Assembly: GCF_040869045.1 (NCBI RefSeq)
Contig: NC_090319.1
Coordinates: 231,873,832 to 231,937,831 of the forward strand
Direction of reading: 5' to 3'
Source of the DNA: Eurosta solidaginis
Lineage: Eukaryota; Arthropoda; Insecta; Diptera; Tephritidae
Length of the DNA: 64,000 nucleotides
This document shows positions 31,707 to 43,098 of the stretch, piece after piece (within the stretch, counting starts at the first letter, position 1; the number at the start of each line of letters is the position of its first letter). A model generated the notes under the pieces. The model was not told the DNA's origin. It did not search any database and saw nothing but the letters and a program-made list of their open reading frames with translations. A program made the position numbers and the translations under genes.

Positions 31707-33846
31707 ACCAAATATTATCGAAAATAAAGATGTTGCAGGCGCAAACTTCGGAAAGCAGCGGAGCGTAACAAAATCCTAGTAGGTCACTTTCACCGCACCA
31801 AAAACTTTAATACAATTTTTAACATAATTTAAGCGCACAAAATACACTGATTGTAGTTTTAGAGTGTAAAAATGTAAATTCTGAACACATTAGCTGAATA
31901 AAAAGTGTATAAATAATTATTAAATACCAAAAACAGACAGTGGTAGTTAACCAATTCTGCTGTGGTAAGTGGTGAATGTGACATACTGAAGTTTTGTGAA
32001 GCCTGATTCACACGATTTTTCGTCCCTGCAACATCTTTATTTTCGATAATTTTTGATATAACTGAGGTGGCGGTTCTTCGTAAGCAAATTCACGTCGTAC
32101 TCTGAAAAGTTGCCTTTACAACTTATATATAATACTTCTATATCAATATCTTCCTAATGTGCAAATTTTCTGTCAATCATTATTTGCTGAAACTGTGCAA
32201 ATGTATGTTCTGCGCATGCGCGGGCTTTGTTGGTGTTAGTGAACTGTAGTAGCGTGTACAAAAAATTATTAAAGGGGTAACAACGGGTCACTGTCCCCTG
32301 TACCCAACTTCTTCATACTAATTGTTATAAAACCTCAGTTTAGTCGATTAAACAATGAAAAGGCCAACAAATACAATATAATGCTTGATATATTTATTAT
32401 TTAAACATGGGCTGCACGCATACAAAGTACATTATTTCATAAATAGCAAACAAAAAAACAACAAGGCGAAGAATTCATATTTTTGAAATGAAAAAAATTC
32501 AAATATACATGTATAAAAATATCCCAACAAGCATGTATTTAAACGTTTTTAAAAGTAATTTAAAGTGAATTAGCTTGAACAAACGATATACATATAAACA
32601 TTTTCAACATTTTACTTATTTTGAGTTTCTTTATGAAGTATATTTTTGATGAAGTAAACAAAATATGAGTACTGGGCTGGCTGCTATTGGTGTTGAAATA
32701 ATATCAATTTTGTAACATACTCTTTTTCGTCCGTGTTTTTTTCGTTTCAAAAAACAAACGAATATCCAAATAAAAACTTATTACTTCCTTACACGCTGTG
32801 TACGGTGATTATTAAAGATGTCATTGTTAAATAAATTTTTGATCGTCCATGATACTATGCGAGAATGTATCACGTGTATTTTGAAAAATTTTATTTATTA
32901 AACTTAATTTTTCATTTCCAATTGGACATGCCTTGAGAACTTGTCTTAAAGCTTTCTCTGACACTATACAAATATTACATACGTCCACAGATGGTGCCAC
33001 AAACGGACCTTTATTTTTGTGCGCTGAAAGTAAAGGCATTTCTTCGCCTATCAATTGCCCTTGACATGTGGAACATTTTATTTTCTTTTGTACCTTCCAA
33101 GCAACATAGCCAGCAATATAACGAACAACATTGTCCACATATACAGACAATCCCCACATCGTATTAACATAAACATTTGCTAACTCGAAATCTATTACCT
33201 CGCTATTTTTTTAAGGATACTAGTAGACGCTGATGACGCCTCTAGAATGGAAATGCCGTCGAAGGTGCAATCCCCACTTCCAATCGCACTTAACTTTGCC
33301 TTACTAAGAGTCGTCTATATGCACTTTTAAATTGAACTGCGTTGGGATTGTTGTTGAAACCCCCTCTTGCCCTAACTGCACCAAAAAAGGTTTCCAGGAA
33401 GTTTTGTGAAAGCTTATAAGTTAAAAGGTATGTCATGCCAAAATTTTTAAGATTCTCAGATAGGGGAAAAATATTTCTTAAAGCAACGATCATACCAAGA
33501 AATCCAGTTTTCCGGCCAGATTGAACCAGAAGGGTGCCATTAGCATCTCGCAATGAAGAGATATATTCCTCGAATCCATGCTCGTTCTCCTGCGAGTTCT
33601 TAAAACAATAAAAATTTTATAATACTAATGGAAAACAAAAGCTTACTTTTTCATTTGGTGAACGAAATAGCCTAATGTCAAATATTGATAGGAACAAGAC
33701 GGTTTGTTGAAATATACATATATTTAAGCTCCTTTTTTACAAAAATTTAACGACAGCCTTGAGATTATGTCTCCTTCTCTCGTTGTATATCTGTACTGTA
33801 ATGTTTGACAGACTGCACAGTTCAGTAGTAGTGATATAGAATTATT
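31707..33846 (-). mobile_element. 2.1-kb insertion carrying P-element/THAP9-like transposase, unit 1
   Basis: The insertion is flanked by ACATATA (31700-31706 and 33847-33853). Removing it restores the ORF1 reading frame of the host non-LTR element exactly (SCCEAYMCADCL on the minus strand), which fixes both ends. The ends are not inverted repeats of each other. The interior holds minus-strand P-type transposase remnants (32827-33640) and a 25-bp inverted pair (about 31717-31741 and 32026-32051). It may be a rearranged P-like element or a composite. Confidence 0.75.
32827..33640 (-). pseudogene. P-element/THAP9-like transposase C-terminal remnant, unit 1
   Basis: Two minus-strand frames show the conserved C-terminal block of P-type transposases: GRKTGFLGMIVALRNIF, YLLTYKLSQNFLETFFGAVR and GGFNNNPNAVQFKSAYRRLL at 33290-33553. 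The second frame, 32827-33159, has RYIAGYVAWKVQKK, CSTCQGQLIG and DVCNICIVSEKALRQVL. A GTAAGC donor and TTTTAAG acceptor precede the first block (about 33605-33646). The THAP DNA-binding domain and most of the catalytic core are absent, so it is inactive. Confidence 0.8.
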
Positions 33847-33990
33847 ACATATATGCTTCACAGCAAGAACGATGGTAGACATTCTTGCAAAAGCCACCAC
33901 AAGGCACAATAATGGTATCCGAACGAGAAAAATGCTTGTCGCACTTGGCACCATACTTATCACTTACACCAGATGTCGTAATAGGAAAAA
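33847..33990 (-). pseudogene. Jockey-like ORF1 N-terminus (PHD-like finger), unit 1
   Basis: Minus-strand sequence KCDKHFSRSDTIIVPCGGF then CKNVYHRSCCEAYM is the first part of a PHD-like zinc finger, as found at the start of ORF1 in several jockey-clade elements. It is cut at the ACATATA duplication and its second half is at 31690-31706. The start codon is uncertain; no clear in-frame ATG is seen before it. Confidence 0.7.
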
Positions 33991-34790
33991 TAAATAAATA
34001 AAAACTGGACGAAAAGAATAAAAAACAGAGAGCGAGATAAAACCCGTCTGTTCGCAGTCAGTCATTACGTGCAAGGTTGAGGTATCATACGCTGCACGTA
34101 ACGGCATACTGTGGACACACGGTATGGTTTTAAATGCCAAAAATTTCCTACTGTGAATATTTTTACCGAATGCATCTCGCATTTTTTATAGAAATTGAAT
34201 TAAACTCACTTTCTTATGGTTAGGAAGCTCTGAAAGTTGAAATAAATGGCATAGAGGGCTCTACTCGATAAAAACTTAACAGCATATTGTTAGCCCCGTC
34301 CTTACTTGTTATAATTCTATTTATATTTTTTAATAATAAAAATACGTTAAGTAAGCAGTAATTACTTTGTTCCGCCAAATATAAAAAAAAACTTAACGCC
34401 GGCACATATGGCTCGTCTTGTCATCGAAACGACTTTCATCACTTTCATCGCTTTCATCATTTTCGAAGTTTTCTGCTGTTGCTGGCACTTGCTTTTTTAT
34501 TAAATATCTGATAAAAAAATTCTTTAGTGGCGTTTTATGCAAAATATTTCCTTACCTTTTCACTTCTACGTTGTGTAAGTGATGACACTTGATAATAAAT
34601 TAATGTTTTATTATCAGCTGATTACCAAGCTGCCACATCATCATAACGAAAAAAATAAAAAAAAAACCCAATGTCATTTGATACACACATTACAAAATTT
34701 CACAATCCGAGTTGCCCAAATAGATTTGGAGTCAAAAAATGGCAAACATTTTAAAGAGGGCCTAAAAAGGGCTAGAGGCTAAACCCGAAT
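33991..34790. other. Non-coding: probable non-LTR 5' UTR and flank
   Basis: No supported gene. The region next to the ORF1 start is likely the 5' untranslated and promoter part of the non-LTR element (TCAGTCATTACGTGC near 34060). Repeated CTTTCATC triplets occur near 34430-34460. The second block has the same at 42295-43095. Confidence 0.4.
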
Positions 34791-34955
34791 TACAGAGCTA
34801 AAATTTACTACCCTTTCCTGGACTACATGATTTCTCCATTGACGTCAAGGTTCAAAGGTGAATTTTTGAAAATACTGCCTCTGGAGGGACTGATTACAGC
34901 ATACTCTGCAGGAGTAACGATTGAAGAAATTGTACTTGCTGCTAAAGTTTATAAA
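34791..34955 (+). pseudogene. hAT transposase fragment, unit 1 (cut by duplication breakpoint)
   Basis: RAKIYYPFLDYMISPLTSRF and TIEEIVLAAKVYK match the region before the C-terminal dimerisation domain of hAT transposases. The frame is cut at 34955 by the duplication junction and runs on into inverted Harbinger sequence, giving a 94-codon chimeric frame to 35111. The intact continuation is in unit 2 at 43099-43611. Confidence 0.7.
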
Positions 34956-35573
34956 CCGCCATTTTCGTATGCGTTGCTTTCCAACTCCACAAATAACGCC
35001 GCGGCTATTGATTCCATTATAATAGACAGCTATAATTTGTGTCTGTTCGTTGGGTCCAGTTATATGCCAAAGCAAGCTGCCGGCGTAGAGGAAGGTGAAG
35101 CGAAAACGTAAACAATCCTTGCGGAAAGAATAAATAAACCTTTATAAAGTAATTTAGGACAGTGCAATGAAATTTGCATCCTTAAAATTCAGAAAATTTC
35201 AACTATATTCGTGCAGGAATCCGTTTTAACAAAACTCGACGGCCACGGCAGGGAATTGGCCAAAAGAACGACAAAAACACACTTACAATTATGAAAGCAC
35301 TTCACTCAAAAAAATATAACACTGCGGCAATATATTCTATTGCTTTTTTTTTGTACAAAATGGCGTGGACAATAAAATATAAACGTTTTTCAGTGTTTTT
35401 TTACAAATTTTCTTTAATTTATTTTGTTCCATTCCGTACCAACAGCTGATTTCGAAAAATCATTTGCTCTTCCTCTTCTCTTTACGATTCCGTCGTAATG
35501 CAGAATACCAAGCTTCGATTAAAGCGGAGCGTGGAACGGGAACGTAATCGAAATGCAGAATAGGGGTGAATAT

Positions 35574-36579
35574 CCCGTGTTAAATCATTCACTTCGTATA
35601 AGCACATGCAGTTGGCGGACTTTCGAATTTATTTACGATTTTCGCTATTCGTCACGAGCTGTCGCACACAATGAAATGCATAATTTCGTCGGGCTCTACG
35701 CTCCGTTTAAACTCGCTTTATTTATTTATTTTAATATACAATGAAATATTTACTAATTAACTTAAATACGCAATGATTTGGGGGGTTGGCTTGGAATCAC
35801 GTCCATTCCAGCGTCCTACGCTTAACACCAAAACAAGTAATTTTGCGCGGGTGGCTTGGAATCACGTCCGTTCCAACCTCCCACTCACCGCAATCTTACT
35901 GGTTTTGTTAAATATGTATAAGCTGCTCGAAATCACGTCCATTCCGAAAGCACTAATAATCATCACCCAACCAACCTCACGGCCACTTGCCCTGGCACCT
36001 CCATAAGGTGCCACACGTCCCCCTACAAAAAAAGGAGACAACAAAATTTTGGCAGTCTGGAACGGAGACCTCGGCCTCTTCGTCCAGCACTCTTACTTTA
36101 TGGATTCTATATATTATAAGAATTATGTATAATCCAATGGCTAGAAATATTCACGTATACTTTATCATAAATGAAATCCCAGCTTAGGTGGCATGCTGCG
36201 CAATGCAGGACCCCCGGCCACCCGCGACGCAGGCGAAATACGCGATCTAGGTTAAGTTTAGTTTTAATGTAAATGTTTTTTCTCGTTCCTCTTCAGCGTT
36301 CGGAGATCGGTGGGGGGTAAAAACGATGTTGCGTATCGCAAGGGGGGCGGCATGTTTAGGCAGGATGCCTAACTTTTCCGCATCTGATTGCGATCCCGCT
36401 AATGCAACTCTGCAATTCGATACTCGATACTCGACTTTAACTTATAGCCACCCTCACCATCACCGCCATATGCATGTGCATGGAGGATTTTGCGGGTCAA
36501 CGGTTGTAGCGTTCGATACAACCGGCCTCTTTGATTTTAGCAGTCAACTAGCTTACATCTGCCGCCAGCGATCTCTACC
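35574..36579. repeat. R1 segment, copy C (right part only)
   Basis: This matches 27290-28296 of R1-B and the corresponding pieces of R1-A, including the threefold CACGTCC motif and the His-rich ORF. It exists because the 8.3-kb duplication included the end of R1-B. Confidence 0.85.
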
Positions 36580-36637
36580 GTTTTCAACAATACATCCAGG
36601 TAATATTGTTGCCTTAATATTTCGTAGCTCTACATAA
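36193..36637 (+). other. Possible spliced His-rich ORF in R1-C (most open copy)
   Basis: ATG at 36193, candidate intron 36251-36296, then open to about 36637. The second exon reads MLRIARGAACLGRMPNFS, then a Thr/Tyr/Ser stretch, HPHHHRHMHVHGG and DTTGLFDFSSQ. A donor-like CAGGTAAT lies at 36597-36604. The reading frame upstream of the intron differs from copy B because of a 4-bp loss and an added G, so the N-terminal part is not conserved. It may be a host exon or chance; no family is recognised. Confidence 0.3.
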
Positions 36638-36769
36638 TAAAGCCTATAATTTATAACGAGAAATTCTCGTCTTCCCTTATTTATTTTCAAATACACCCAT
36701 TCACATTGAGATCGACTCGGTGCGCCCACCGACTCAGGAGCAGACGCACCCCGGCCGAACAGTCGTAAA

Positions 36770-37160
36770 ACTGTTGGATACAAAGGTTGTAAACTCAAGA
36801 AAGTTGGACACCATTGATTTGCCATTGCAAAAGCCAAGTTGTGAAAAGCCAATTAATGAAGATACTCTAAAAGCAATCTGTTTTGTGATAATCGATTCAA
36901 ATAGCTTAGGAATAGTGTTGAGTTGGCTATTCCTCTATAACTTATAACACACGTTCTGCTTCCATTTTTATGCAGTGGTATAATGAATGATTCTTTCCAC
37001 TTCTTAGGGAATACCCCTTGCTTCAAGGTCGCATTAAACAAACAGGGTAGAGTTCGATATAAATAACGAGCACAAGATTTCAGCATTACCGACGGAATTT
37101 GATCCGGACCATTAGAGTAAGAAATGTTTAGATTTTCCAGATGAGTTAAAACATCATAAG
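36770..37160 (-). pseudogene. Jockey-like non-LTR RT fragment, unit 2
   Basis: Second copy of the RT N-terminal third. It shows SLKSCARYLYRTLPCLFN-like sequence (the first residues are variant), GVFPKKWKESFIIPLHK and SYRGIA, then the same frameshift. As in unit 1, the polymerase active site is absent. Confidence 0.75.
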
Positions 37161-37898
37161 TACATATATATGGGACTGACTAGGAATACAGAGGAGACAA
37201 TCTGAAAGGATAATTCGATGGCGGGTAATAAAATAGGTGTTTGAATAATTACATTCGAAGAAATCTGCAAATATGTTAGCAATTTCGAAGCTATAGTTAG
37301 AAATCTGATCATTTAGCTTCATTGTAGAAGGAAACCCTTTTATCTTCCTTTTTGAATTAACGAAGCTGTAAAAGGACTTAGGATTGACAAAAATTTGGCT
37401 TTTAATCCTACTGATATAGTTCTTGTAACAAATTCTGTTCAATGTGTTATGTTTGTGACGTAAAATTGAGTAGGCGGCATAGGCAGTCATTGATCCAGAA
37501 AGTTTGTAACGTTTGAATGAACGCGTCTTCTGATTTTTCAGGCGTTTCAATTGTTTAGTGCACCAAGCCGATGATGATAAAGCAGTGGTTTCGGACGTAG
37601 GTATGCATTTTTTAAATATTCCGTATAGTACATTATTAAAATGGGATATACTCTCATCAATATCCCCATCGTACTCAGGCCAATTTATTCTCGATACTTC
37701 GAGTATTACTTTAGACCAATTGGCTTTTCTAAACAGAAACCGGTGAGGGGTCTTTCGCACTACGTTGGAGGTATGCTCAGATAAATTATGAGATTCCATA
37801 AACATCGCGAGAGCAGGATGATGCACATCTTCAGGCAAGGCAAGGGGATCGCATAGATTTACAAAACAATTTGAATCGTCTGAGAAAATTAAATCCAA
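37146..37898 (-). pseudogene. Jockey-like ORF2 linker, unit 2 (intact 250-codon frame)
   Basis: This frame joins the endonuclease C-terminus to the sequence before the RT: INWPEYDGDIDESI, CTKQLKRLKNQKTRSFKRYK, GSMTAYAAYSILRHKHNTL, NPKSFYSFVNSKRKIKGFP. It carries the 20 bp missing in unit 1, so it is closer to the parental sequence. A 1-bp difference near 37231 breaks the frame before the RT. Confidence 0.75.
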
Positions 37899-38116
37899 GC
37901 ATTTACCGAATTTATTCTAAATGTTGTTCATTTGAAAAACTCAAAAATCTGCAAACTCGTTTACGAAATCATAGTGGATAGCGCAAGAAGAAGTAGGGAC
38001 TAACTTCCCGTCGATAAGACACCATGACACACATGGCAGATTAAAATCGCCAAGTACAGTGACAGAATCACAGGTCCTGGCAGTACTGCACACAGATTTC
38101 ACTATTGAGGAATGAT

Positions 38117-38389
38117 TCAAATATAAGGAAATGTCAGATTTGTAAAATGTAGTTCCTCCGCAGAAAACCTAGTTTGAGCGGCAATTAATACACCTCCACC
38201 AGCTCTGGCCAGTCGGTCTTTTCTAAACACTTTAAACGTACTCCATAAAACTTCAGCATTAAAAACTGTTGGTTTTAGCCAAGTCTCAGTAAAAACGAGT
38301 ACATCATAAGAACTCTCATGACTCAGTAGAAAAATTTCCGTTAGTTTGGTATTCAATAAGCGAGATATTATTTGCGCTTGATAAGACAT
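38117..38389 (-). pseudogene. Jockey-like endonuclease N-terminus, unit 2
   Basis: Begins MSYQAQIISRLLNTKLTEIF and holds DVLVFTETWLKPT, with the catalytic Glu of the ET motif, and AGGGVLIAAQTRFSAEEL. It is the start of ORF2. Relative to unit 1 it lacks about 17 bp after RLL. Confidence 0.75.
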
Positions 38390-38449
38390 AATTTAAGTTT
38401 GTACCACTTCTGGAGTGTTGCCTGGCAAGTTTTTTGAGGTATTTAAGGT

Positions 38450-40033
38450 AGCGCGGTCACGGTTCGACTTTCTAGTAAACAAATGCACCACATAATGTTT
38501 CGGTCAGAAAGTAGAATCTAATACCCTACCAAAAAATTTGTCAGGAACTAAGATTCTGAAAGAAGAGATCTCTCTTCCAGACTTAAAATTAAACATATAA
38601 ACATTAATATTGCTTTTAAGTTCAACACCAAGCTTGGAGCATACGTAGCTAGATATATCAGCTTCCGTCAGCGATGCGTGGAGCCGTGATACAAAAATGG
38701 ACCTACGGGGGGAAACAGCAGTCACCTTCCTAGGAGCACCAGTTTCTAAATCAACCGATTCAGAAACAGGGGCTGTGATTGGGGCTGCGAGTGCGGTTGT
38801 TGTTACAGCAGTTGAATCATTACCAGAATTGGGTTGAATAGCAGGAACATTAACAGCATCAGAATCATCAGCATTAACAGAATTAGTGCTGTTCCCAACA
38901 GCATTCGCTTTGTTTTTCGAAGCTGGAGCCTTGTTCTCACTAGATATTGCAATGTTAGCAGCAGCACTGGGGTCAACAGTTGTATTGGGAATATCAGCAG
39001 TATTAACAGGTGCAGGAACATTTACACTATCAGAATCATCAGCATTAACAGAATTAGTGCTGTTGCCAATAGCATTAGCTTTGTTTTTTGAAGCTGGAGT
39101 CTTGTTCTTACTAGACCAAAGAGGATAAATATAATAAGAGCCGTCACTCGTTATTTTTGAGGCATTTACTCGATGTAAACTATGGGGTAGTCGCTACTTT
39201 TTTTTTGGGCGAGATGTTTATAAATATCTTCTATACAATTTCTGGGGTATTTGTGTTTATTTTTCTGACTGTAGTTAATTAATTATTTAATTCTCTTTCC
39301 AAAAAACACGTTTGCATAAAGTGACAACACCGCATGGATAAATGGAAGGCAATTCAAAAATGTCCCTCATAAAACAAAAGTAGCGACTACCTCACAGTTT
39401 ACATCGAGTAAATGCCTCAAAAATAACGAGTGACGGCTCTTATTATATTTATCCTCTTTGACTAGACATTGCAAAGTTAGCAGCAGCACTGGGGTTAACA
39501 GTTGTATTGGGAATATCAGCAGTATTAACAGGTGCTGTCAATCGTTTAGCATAAGACATTTGTGTATTGAAATCACGCGAGGGGGTGGCTGAGTGTACAC
39601 AAAAAGGCTCACTATTGTTATCAGCAGAAATTGGACTTGCATAAACAGGTGATCGGACGAGCAAATGGCAAGGTATATATGGCTGAATTAGTGTAGGTGA
39701 AATCGATAGAGTATGAGGTTTGAACGCGCAATTAATATTACCACTACTCAACGAGTTCGGATTACTGATAGAGCTGACAACATTTTTTATTTTACTTATG
39801 CCATCAGCCATCACCTCCACACACCTTTCATTGTTTTTGTTAGAGTCTTGTTCATTATCTTTAAAATGTTTTTTAATATCATTTTTTATATCAGCCATCT
39901 CCGCAAACAAATCCTTAAATTTAAGGTCCAAGGCAAGCATTGTGGACTCCAATGTAGCTTTATGGTATGCCAACACAGCGTCATAGGCGTTAAAAAGCTG
40001 GGCGTAGGCATTTAGGCAATCCGCGCACATATA
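38450..40033 (-). pseudogene. Jockey-like ORF1 main part, unit 2 (split by MITE)
   Basis: Counterpart of 30150-31706: YMCADCLNAYAQL, then KFKDLFAEMADIKNDIKK at the right, the MITE at 39117-39460, and SIFVSRLHASLTEADISS at the left. The roughly 41 bp around 38770-38812 (encoding an Ala/Val/Thr-rich stretch on the minus strand) are lost in unit 1. Confidence 0.75.
39117..39460. mobile_element. MITE with 85-bp terminal inverted repeats, unit 2
   Basis: Same insertion as at 30785-31133, duplicated with the block; target duplication ACTAGAC at 39110-39116 and 39461-39467. It is 5 bp shorter, partly from a shorter T run. Confidence 0.9.
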
Positions 40034-42150
40034 ACCAAATATTATCGAAAATAAAAATGTTGCAGGCGCACACTTCGGTGGAAAGCAGCGGAGCGTAACA
40101 AAATCCTAGTAGGTCACTTTCACCGCACCAAAAATTTAATACAATTTTTAACATAATTTAAGCGCACAAAATACACTGATTGTAGTTTTAGAGTGTAAAA
40201 ATGTAAATTCTGAACACATTAGCTGAATAAAAAGTGTATAAATAATTATTAAATACCAAAAACAGACAGTGGTAGTTAACCAATTCTGCTGTGGAAGTGG
40301 TGAATGTGACATACTGAAGTTTTGTGAAGCTTGCTTCACACGATTTTTCGTCCCTGCAACATCTTTATTTTCGATAATTTTTGATATAACTGAGGTGGCG
40401 GTTCTTCGTAAGCAAATTCACGTCGTACTCTGAAAAGTTGCCTTCACAACTTATATATAATACTTCTATATCAATATCTTCCTAATGTGCAAATTTTCTG
40501 TCAATCACTATTTGCTGAAACTGTGCAAATGTATGTTCTGCGCATGCGCGGGCTTTGTTGGTGTTAGTGAACTGTAGTAGCGTGTGTGCGGGGTCACTGT
40601 CCCCTGTACCCAACTTCTTCATACTAATTGTTATAAAACCTCAGTTTAGTCGATTAAACAATGAAAAGGCCAACAAATACAATATAATGCTTGATATATT
40701 TATTATTTAAACATGGGCTGCACGCATACAAAGTACATTATTTCATAAATAGCAAAAAAAAACAACAAGGCGAAGAATTCATATTTTTGAAATGAAAAAA
40801 ATTCAAATATACATGTATAAAAATATCCCAACAAGCATGTATTTAAACGTTTTTAAAAGTAATTTAAAGTGAATTAGCTTGAACAAACGATATACATATA
40901 AACATTTTCAACATTTTACTTATTTTGAGTTTCTTTATGAAGAATATTTTTGATGAAGTAAACAAAATATGAGTACTGGGCTGGCTGCTATTGGTGTTGA
41001 AATAATATCAATTTTGTAACATACTCTTTTTCGTCCGTGTTTTTTTCGTTTCAAAAAACAAACGAATATCCAAATAAAAACTTATTACTTCCTTACACGC
41101 TGTGTACGGTGATTATTAAAGATGTCATTGTTAAATAAATTTTTGATCGTCCATGATACTATGCGAGAATGCATCACTTGTATTTTGAAAAATTTTATTT
41201 ATTAAACTTAATTTTTCATTTCCAATTGGACATGCCTTGAGAACTTGTCTTAAAGCTTTCTCGGACACTATACAAATATTACATACGTCCACAGATGGTG
41301 CCACAAACGGACCTTTATTTTTGTGCGCTGAAAGTAAAGGCATTTCTTCGCCTATCAATTGCCCTTGACATGTGGAACATTTTATTTTCTTTTGTACCTT
41401 CCAAGCAACATAGCCAGCAATATAACGAACAACATTGTCCACATATACAGACAATCCCCACATCGTATTAACATAAACATTTGCTAACTCGAAATCTATT
41501 ACCTCGCTATTTTTTTAAGGATACTAGTAGACGCTGATGACGCCTCTAGAATGGAAATGCCGTCGAAGGTGCAATCCCCACTTCCAATCGCACTTAACTT
41601 TGCCTTACTAAGAGTCGTCTATATGCACATATAAATTGAACTGCGTTGGGATTGTTGTTGAAACCCCCTCTTGCCTTAACTGCACCAAAAAAGGTTTCCA
41701 GGAAGTTTTGTGAAAGCTTATGAGTTAAAAGGTATGTCATGCCAAAATTTTTAAGATTCTCAGATAGGGGAAAAATATTTCTTAAAGCAACGATCATACC
41801 AAGAAATCCTGTTTTCCGGCCAGATTGAACCAGAAGGGTGCCATTAGCATCACGCAATGAAGAGATATATTCCTCGAATCCATGCTCGTTCTCCTGCGAG
41901 TTCTTAAAGCAATAAAAATTTTATAATACTAATGGAAAACAAAAGCTTACTTTTTCATTTGGTGAACGAAATAGCCTAATGTCCAATATTGATAGGAACA
42001 AGACGGTTTGTTGAAATATACATATATTTAAGCTCCTTTTTTACAAAAATTTAACGACAGCCTTGAGATTATGTCTCCTTCTCTCGTTGTATATCTGTAC
42101 TGTAATGTTTGACAGACTGCACAGTTCAGTAGTAGTGATATAGAATTATT
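40034..42150 (-). mobile_element. 2.1-kb insertion with P-like transposase, unit 2
   Basis: Same insertion as 31707-33846, with ACATATA at 40027-40033 and 42151-42157. It is 23 bp shorter in total, including a loss near 40585. Confidence 0.75.
41131..41944 (-). pseudogene. P-element/THAP9-like transposase remnant, unit 2
   Basis: Same two minus-strand frames as unit 1 (41594-41857 with YLLTHKLSQNFLETFFGAVK; 41131-41463 with RYIAGYVAWKVQKK), a few residues different. Inactive. Confidence 0.8.
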
Positions 42151-42295
42151 ACATATATGCTTCACAGCAAGAACGATGGTAGACATTCTTGCAAAAGCCA
42201 CCACAAGGCATAATAATGGTATCCGAACGAGAAAAATGTTTGTCGCACTTGGCACCATACTTATCACTTACACCAGATATCGTAATAGGAAAAAT
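42151..42295 (-). pseudogene. Jockey-like ORF1 N-terminus (PHD-like finger), unit 2
   Basis: Second copy of the CGGFCKNVYHRSCCEAYM segment, again cut by the P-like insertion. Confidence 0.65.
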
Positions 42296-43098
42296 AAATA
42301 AATAAAAACTGGACGAAAAGAATAAAAAACAGAGAGCGAGATAAAACCCGTCTGTTCGCAGTCAGTCATTACGTGCAAGGTTGAGGTATCATACGCTGCA
42401 CGTAACGGCATACTGTGGACACACGGTATGGTTTTAGATGCCAAAAATTGTCTACTGTGAATATTTTTACCGAATGCATCTCGCATTTTTTACAGAAATT
42501 GAATTAAACTCACTTTCTTATGGTTAGGAAGCTCTGAAAGTTGAAATAAATGGCATAGAGGGCTCTACTCGATAAAAACTTAACAGCATATTGTTAGCCC
42601 CGTCCTTACTTGTTATAATTCTATTTATATTTTTTAATAATAAAAATACGTTAAGTAAGCAGTAATTACTTTGTTCCGCCAAATATAAAAAAAAAACTTA
42701 ACGCCGGCACATATGGCTCGTCTTGTCATCGAAACGACTTTCATCACTTTCATCGCTTTCATCATTTTCGAAGTTTTCTGCTGTTGCTGGCACTTGCTTT
42801 TTTATTAAATATCTGATAAAAAAAATTCTTTAGTGGCATTTTATGCAAAATATTTCCTTACCTTTTCACTTCTACGTTGTGTAAGTGATGACACTTGATA
42901 ATAGATTAATGTTTTATTATCAGCTGATTACCAAGCTGCCACATCATCATAACGAAAAAAATAAAAAAAAACCCAATGTCATTTGATACACACATTACAA
43001 AATTTCACAATCCGAGTTGCCCAAATAGATTTGGAGTCAAAAAATGGCAAACATTTTAAAGAGGGCCTAAAAAGGGCTAGAGGCTAAACCCGAATTAC

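Larger units (their letters stand above)
26681..34955. repeat. 8.3-kb tandem duplication, unit 1
   Basis: It starts CCATTTTCGTATGCG inside the Harbinger remnant and ends AAAGTTTATAAA inside a hAT remnant. Unit 2 (34959-43260) repeats it in the same orientation after 3 extra bases (CCG). The units are very similar but differ by substitutions and several indels (for example 20 bp absent near 29231 and about 41 bp absent near 30474 in this unit). Confidence 0.9.
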
